Source: Bacillus sp. HNG (GTDB taxonomy: Bacteria > Bacillota > Bacilli > Bacillales > Bacillaceae_L). Taken from it: a stretch of 64,000 nt of DNA. Under the pieces are notes generated by a model. It was not told the DNA's origin, ran no database searches, and saw only the letters and a program-made list of their open reading frames with translations. Positions 60,730-64,000 of the stretch are shown here, one piece after another. The stretch lies in the NCBI RefSeq assembly GCF_003400205.1, contig NZ_QUQV01000006.1, positions 186,001 to 250,000 on the forward strand. Reading direction: 5' to 3'. The position numbers and the translations under genes are program-made. Numbering within the stretch: position 1 is the first letter of the stretch; the number at the start of each line of letters is the position of its first letter.

Positions 60730-61065
60730 TCATGCATTCTGCTGGAGTAACTTCCACAACCCATATGAGATTTTTTCAAAAGGCTCGTTCAATCTTACCC
60801 TTTCTTCATAAACTGGGTGCCAAATGAAAAAGTCCGATAAGCCGCCTCGTGGAGGATATATTTTTTGATGAACGATTTTAATTTCATCTAAAGTAATTTG
60901 CGAGTCTTCATATTTGTTTTCAATACAGTGTTCCATTAGTTGGAGTACATACCTGATTTCAGATATTTGGTAGTTTAATTCACCATTATTAAGTGGTACT
61001 AAAATTTTTAGTAAGTCACTAAATAATTCTTGGGATGTTTTGATAATAGGTATACAATGATTCAT
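60730..61065 (-). CDS. Hypothetical protein in putative immunity cluster
   Basis: 111 residues, soluble and helical, with YPPRGGLSDFFIWHPVYEERV near the C terminus. A similar Pro-Arg-Gly-Gly-Leu-Ser-Asp segment occurs in small immunity-like proteins, which I cannot name. Start ATG at 61065 is 6 nt after GGAGG; the longer GTG frame to 61086 has no such site. Follows the broken YwqK-like gene by 30 bp. Confidence 0.7.
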   Translation of the reverse strand: MNHCIPIIKTSQELFSDLLKILVPLNNGELNYQISEIRYVLQLMEHCIENKYEDSQITLDEIKIVHQKIYPPRGGLSDFFIWHPVYEERVRLNEPFEKISYGLWKLLQQNA

Positions 61066-61095
61066 AAGATTCCTCCACGACCACACATCAATATT

Positions 61096-61539
61096 CTACT
61101 TGAATTTTTTAGCATATAATAAATCAGACTCGCTTGCTTCTGTTTTTTGTTCTTTTATATTCCCATATTCATCATATTTTTTATAAGTCATCTCACGTCC
61201 AGCAATACATTCAGATTCATATTTTTTAATGCTATTCTCCAAATATTTAACTTGGTATCCTACTGCGGCACCTTTATCCATGTTCCCTATTCTTTTTATA
61301 TTCCCATTTGGATAAAATGAAACATATGCCCCTTGTTTTACACCATCATCTACAAAAAAGTAACTTTCTATATTTCCATTTTCATATAAGTCATAAGCTA
61401 ATCCGGTAAATAGTCTTTCTTCACCATCCTCAGAATACTCAACTATTCCTAACTCATAAGGTCCACCATACCCTAATTACTCTTCAAACCCTACACCTTT
61501 TTGTAGTACCTGTTCTTTCGTTAGAAATCCATTTTTCAT
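61096..61539 (-). pseudogene. YwqK-family antitoxin-like gene with one in-frame stop
   Basis: From an ATG at 61539 behind GGAGG the frame runs 148 codons to 61096 but is cut by TAA at codon 21 (61477-61479). The rest is intact and shows MORN-like repeats: YENGNIESYFFVDDG, SFYPNGNIKRIGN and YDEYGNIKEQ, the pattern of the YwqK antitoxin family. In Bacillus subtilis YwqK belongs to an operon with an LXG toxin. One base change would restore the gene, so it may be a recent loss or a sequencing error. Confidence 0.75.
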
Positions 61540-61655
61540 TTTTACAGCCTCCGTAATGTATTCCAATCCATATGACCAATGAGGTCACCTTGTCAAATGC
61601 TAAGAGGATCAACAATTACAAAACGTCTATCCTCAATTAAAGTTTAGGCACTTTT

Positions 61656-62135
61656 TTAAATTTGACTTAAATACGCTCTTATCATGTTGTAGGGAATGAT
61701 TTTTCTTGATTCAGGCTGGTTCTCCCACTTTAAGATGGGCTTTTTAATTTCAACTAATGCATCGATATCTTCAAGTCCAACTTCCTTTTGGTAGACAAAT
61801 TGCTCGTGTTTTATAAAGCCATAGTCATTTACATCTTCGTAATCCATGCTAAATAGTAGAATGTACTTTTTTTCTAAAGTAGAGGAATCAATCCCGTATG
61901 TTTCGAATTCCTTGCCTTTATAGATTGCGTTTACTGTTTGACGGTAAACGTAATCTACTTTTGTGATTGCAATGTTTTTTTCAAAAATGTCTGTATGGTT
62001 CCTGCCTATGACGTCTACATATTCTTTGAATCCATTCGTTAGTTTGTCGTTTTCATCATAACTAATTAAGTTTAATCGATCCCCGTTTATTGAAACCTTA
62101 TAAACTTTGTTTTTGTAAATGCAATGTACGCTCAT
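61656..62135 (-). CDS. Hypothetical protein in putative immunity cluster
   Basis: 159 residues, soluble, beta-rich N terminus (CIYKNKVYKVSINGDRLNLI), C-terminal VYQKEVGLEDIDALVEIKKP and ILKWENQPES. A decayed copy of the C-terminal 41 codons lies at 63804-63925. AGGAGA precedes the ATG. Family not recognised. Confidence 0.75.
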   Translation of the reverse strand: MSVHCIYKNKVYKVSINGDRLNLISYDENDKLTNGFKEYVDVIGRNHTDIFEKNIAITKVDYVYRQTVNAIYKGKEFETYGIDSSTLEKKYILLFSMDYEDVNDYGFIKHEQFVYQKEVGLEDIDALVEIKKPILKWENQPESRKIIPYNMIRAYLSQI

Positions 62136-62210
62136 CTAATTGTCTCCTAATGTGGTAGTAAAAAGATAAATTACTAGGTTGAACAGTTGTCATTCTCCCA
62201 ATTTTAAAAA

Positions 62211-62468
62211 CTAGTTTGTTCTATTAGATAGATTATGAAACTTGTTCAATCCTCTTACCCGTTTGATAAAATTTTCTAGTGCTTTTTCCTCGGAATCGAA
62301 ATCTTTTTCAGAAATAGCATTGGCGCGTTCGTCTGTTGTGGAAACCTTCCAGGTATTACCCTGTTGACTGATTAACACTTCGTTCGGACTAATATCATGA
62401 TCGTTAAACCAGTTAAAGAATTGTAGGTTCTCGTCTTTGATTATTTTTATTGCCTGTTCTTTCGTCAC
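62211..62468 (-). CDS. Small immunity-like protein (paralogue 1)
   Basis: 85 residues starting at GTG (VTKEQAIKII) and aligning with the next paralogue MTKEEALKII; an ATG at 62477 is only 2 nt from the ribosome-binding site GAGGAG. Conserved with the paralogue: ENLQ.(F/Y)NWF, DERA, FIKR.R. It resembles Imm59-type immunity proteins (from memory, low certainty). A broken third copy lies at 63575-63795. Confidence 0.7.
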   Translation of the reverse strand: MTKEQAIKIIKDENLQFFNWFNDHDISPNEVLISQQGNTWKVSTTDERANAISEKDFDSEEKALENFIKRVRGLNKFHNLSNRTN

Positions 62469-62672
62469 TATAAACATATCTCCTCTAAGAAGGACTAATT
62501 AGGAAGTCAGGGATTTTTTCACATTTTTAAAGTAACTACTCTTCAAATTCACTATCGAGTTTTTCAGCCTTATCCAATTCATTTTAAAATATTAGTGGGT
62601 CATGGATGAAATTCCCGGTATTTAAAAATTGTTCAACCAATAGATTAGGGGGTAGGCAACTTTAGATATTAA

Positions 62673-62915
62673 TTAAAGGCTCTTTAGAATCTTATCAGCT
62701 CTTAAACGTTCAATAAATTCGGTCAGAGCATCACTTTCACTTTGAAATTTGACTTGATTTCTAATGTAGGCACGTTCGTCAGCAGAGTATACTATCCATA
62801 TATTATCTTTCATAATAATTCCAACTTCATCATGGGAAGTATTTCGCTGGGAAAACCAATTATAATTCTGGAGATTTTCAGTCTTAATAATTTTCAAGGC
62901 TTCTTCTTTAGTCAT
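62673..62915 (-). CDS. Small immunity-like protein (paralogue 2)
   Basis: 80 residues, same family as 62211-62468 (ENLQNYNWFSQRN, VYSADERAYIRN, LTEFIERLRADK). No membrane segments. Probable cytoplasmic immunity protein (inference). Confidence 0.7.
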   Translation of the reverse strand: MTKEEALKIIKTENLQNYNWFSQRNTSHDEVGIIMKDNIWIVYSADERAYIRNQVKFQSESDALTEFIERLRADKILKSL

Positions 62916-63128
62916 TTTTTCACCCTCTTCTTACTGATATCCAAGAAAGGATTTAGGACCCAGGGTGCATCAGGTTCAACTAACTATAACAGCTGCCCAA
63001 CTGCTCTTTGATTTAGAAACTAATAACAATGAGGAAAAAAACGCTGATTATTAACTTCAGCGTTTCTTGTATTGCTTACCCCAAAGGAAAATTTCAAGGT
63101 TTGCTTTTAGTATAAATCGAAAAGTTAA

Positions 63129-63473
63129 TCATCTGATTCCTGAAGCTTTCTTAGCTAAAGGCAACAGTTCATCCAGTTCAGACTTCGTAAATAATTCCTG
63201 GTTTTCTGGAACTTTTAAGAGTAGTTCTGGGGATTTTTGTACAAAAGCCTTGTTTATTTCTGCTTCTTCCTCCACACCTGATGGCCATTGTCCTGTTTCT
63301 GCGTAAATCATTACTTCATGAGCGTCTTGATCTGATTTAATCGCTTTTTCCATATTCCGTTTAGAAATTGGATAAAAAACTGGCTCATTATATGGTCCCA
63401 GCGCCCAAGAAATTTTATATTCTCCATCTTTCTCGATAATTGCAAATCCATTTCCACGATGTATTTTTTCCAT
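63129..63473 (-). CDS. Hypothetical protein in putative immunity cluster
   Basis: 114 residues, soluble, acidic C-terminal half. Contains RGNGFAIIEKDGEYKISWAL and DAHEVMIYAETGQWPSG. Family not recognised. GAGAGGTAGAAAG precedes the ATG. Confidence 0.7.
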   Translation of the reverse strand: MEKIHRGNGFAIIEKDGEYKISWALGPYNEPVFYPISKRNMEKAIKSDQDAHEVMIYAETGQWPSGVEEEAEINKAFVQKSPELLLKVPENQELFTKSELDELLPLAKKASGIR

Positions 63474-63574
63474 TCTTTCTACCTCTCATTGGGTTAAGTC
63501 TAATATAAATACAATTGCAAGCAAAGTAGAGGCAACCTAGTAACAATAATCTAGCTGGTTTATTTAGATAGATT

Positions 63575-63795
63575 AATTATGAAAATGTTCAGTCCTCTTA
63601 CTCGTTTGATAAAAATTTCTAATGCTTTTTCCTCGGTATCAAAGTCTTATTCGAAAATTGCCATTTGAACGCTCATCTGATGTGGAAACCTTCCCCGTAT
63701 TTCCTTTTGACTGTTTAACACTTCGTTCGGACGAATATCGTGATTATTAAACTAGTTAAAGATTGGAGAATCTCGTCTATGATTAATTGCATTGC
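63575..63795 (-). pseudogene. Broken third copy of the 85-residue immunity-like gene
   Basis: Frames in three phases match 62211-62468: FNNHDIRPNEVL, GNTGKVSTSDERSNG and DFDTEEKALEIFIKRVRGLN. There is a TAG where the intact gene has Trp and at least two frameshifts. Confidence 0.8.
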
Positions 63796-63803
63796 TTGTA
63801 TTA

Positions 63804-63925
63804 CAGGCTGGTTCGCCCACTTTAAGATTGGCTTGTTAATTTCTACTATTGCAACAATGTCATCAAATGCAACCTGCTTTTGGTATACGAGTTGCTCATT
63901 CTTTCTAAAGACATAGGCATTACCT
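63804..63925 (-). pseudogene. Decayed copy of the 159-residue gene (C-terminal part)
   Basis: A 41-codon open piece reads RKNEQLVYQKQVAFDDIVAI and VEINKPILKWANQPV, closely matching the C terminus of the gene at 61656-62135. N-terminal half missing. Confidence 0.8.
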
Positions 63926-64000
63926 TAACTCAATAATTCCAAAACGTTTTTATAAAAATAATTACAAGCTTCTTCTTCGGAAGTGAATTTTTGCAATTGT
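63925..64000 (-). CDS. C-terminal end of a gene running off the right edge
   Basis: 24 codons from the edge to TAA (63925-63927): QLQKFTSEEEACNYFYKNVL and ELLS. Probably the tail of another immunity-like gene. Too short to name. Confidence 0.45.
   Translation of the reverse strand, partial: QLQKFTSEEEACNYFYKNVLELLS

Overview
The window is low-GC Firmicute DNA, most like a Bacillus or Neobacillus-type aerobic spore former. Evidence: strong GGAGG ribosome-binding sites, TTG and GTG starts, a ROK-type XylR, two S-box riboswitches, a DUF3231 protein, lipoprotein solute-binding proteins and a full seven-gene Mrp antiporter operon. No rRNA, tRNA, CRISPR array, prophage or complete IS element was seen.

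Layout. 1-4.0 kb: end of a two-component system (the kinase runs off the left edge), then an FAD oxidoreductase/DUF3231 pair. 4.2-20.9 kb: a xylan/xylo-oligosaccharide locus with a GH43 enzyme, xylR, xylA, xylB, an aldo/keto reductase, a signal-less NodB-type deacetylase, a YesL-like membrane protein, an AraC regulator, a GH120 beta-xylosidase, a binding-protein-dependent sugar ABC importer without its own ATPase, and a YesM/YesN-type two-component system. A clear XylR operator lies on the xylA promoter and a degenerate one at the same offset on the GH43 promoter. 21.2-23.5 kb: two consecutive S-box (SAM-I) riboswitches, the second with its own promoter, ahead of an O-acetylhomoserine sulfhydrylase fused to a CoA-binding domain. 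23.6-29.8 kb: an operon for an acetoacetate-like acid (acetoacetate-CoA ligase, a thiolase-fold protein lacking the nucleophilic Cys, its DUF35 partner, an MHS transporter, acetyl-CoA acetyltransferase). 29.9-38.8 kb: housekeeping and small genes (YczE-like, coaA, DUF4177, speE-like, a DUF4309-GH3 fusion, an XRE regulator with two operators, hypothetical proteins).

38.9-43.4 kb: a heme-stress module hrtB-hrtA-hssR-hssS. An HssR-type direct repeat lies upstream of hrtB. A second, closely matching copy lies after hssS and upstream of a 127-residue oxidase-subunit-I-like membrane protein, which implies an extra member of the heme-responsive regulon. 43.5-49.3 kb: a His6-containing cupin, then a minus-strand series of a TRAP transporter, a GNAT transferase and a MenC/N-succinylamino-acid-racemase-type enolase. 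49.5-51.7 kb: a membrane-anchored PQQ-dependent quinohemoprotein dehydrogenase with the Asp-x-Asp signature of lanthanide-dependent enzymes, unusual in this kind of host. 51.9-59.4 kb: a short tyrosine recombinase, a KdpD/Usp-like protein and mrpABCDEFG.

59.4-64 kb: two tandem-repeat arrays followed by a minus-strand cluster of small, partly decayed genes (a YwqK-like pseudogene with one stop codon, paralogous 80-88-residue proteins, broken duplicate copies). It looks like the immunity-gene tail of a polymorphic-toxin locus whose toxin would lie to the right of the window. All identifications are from reading the sequence; no database search was run.
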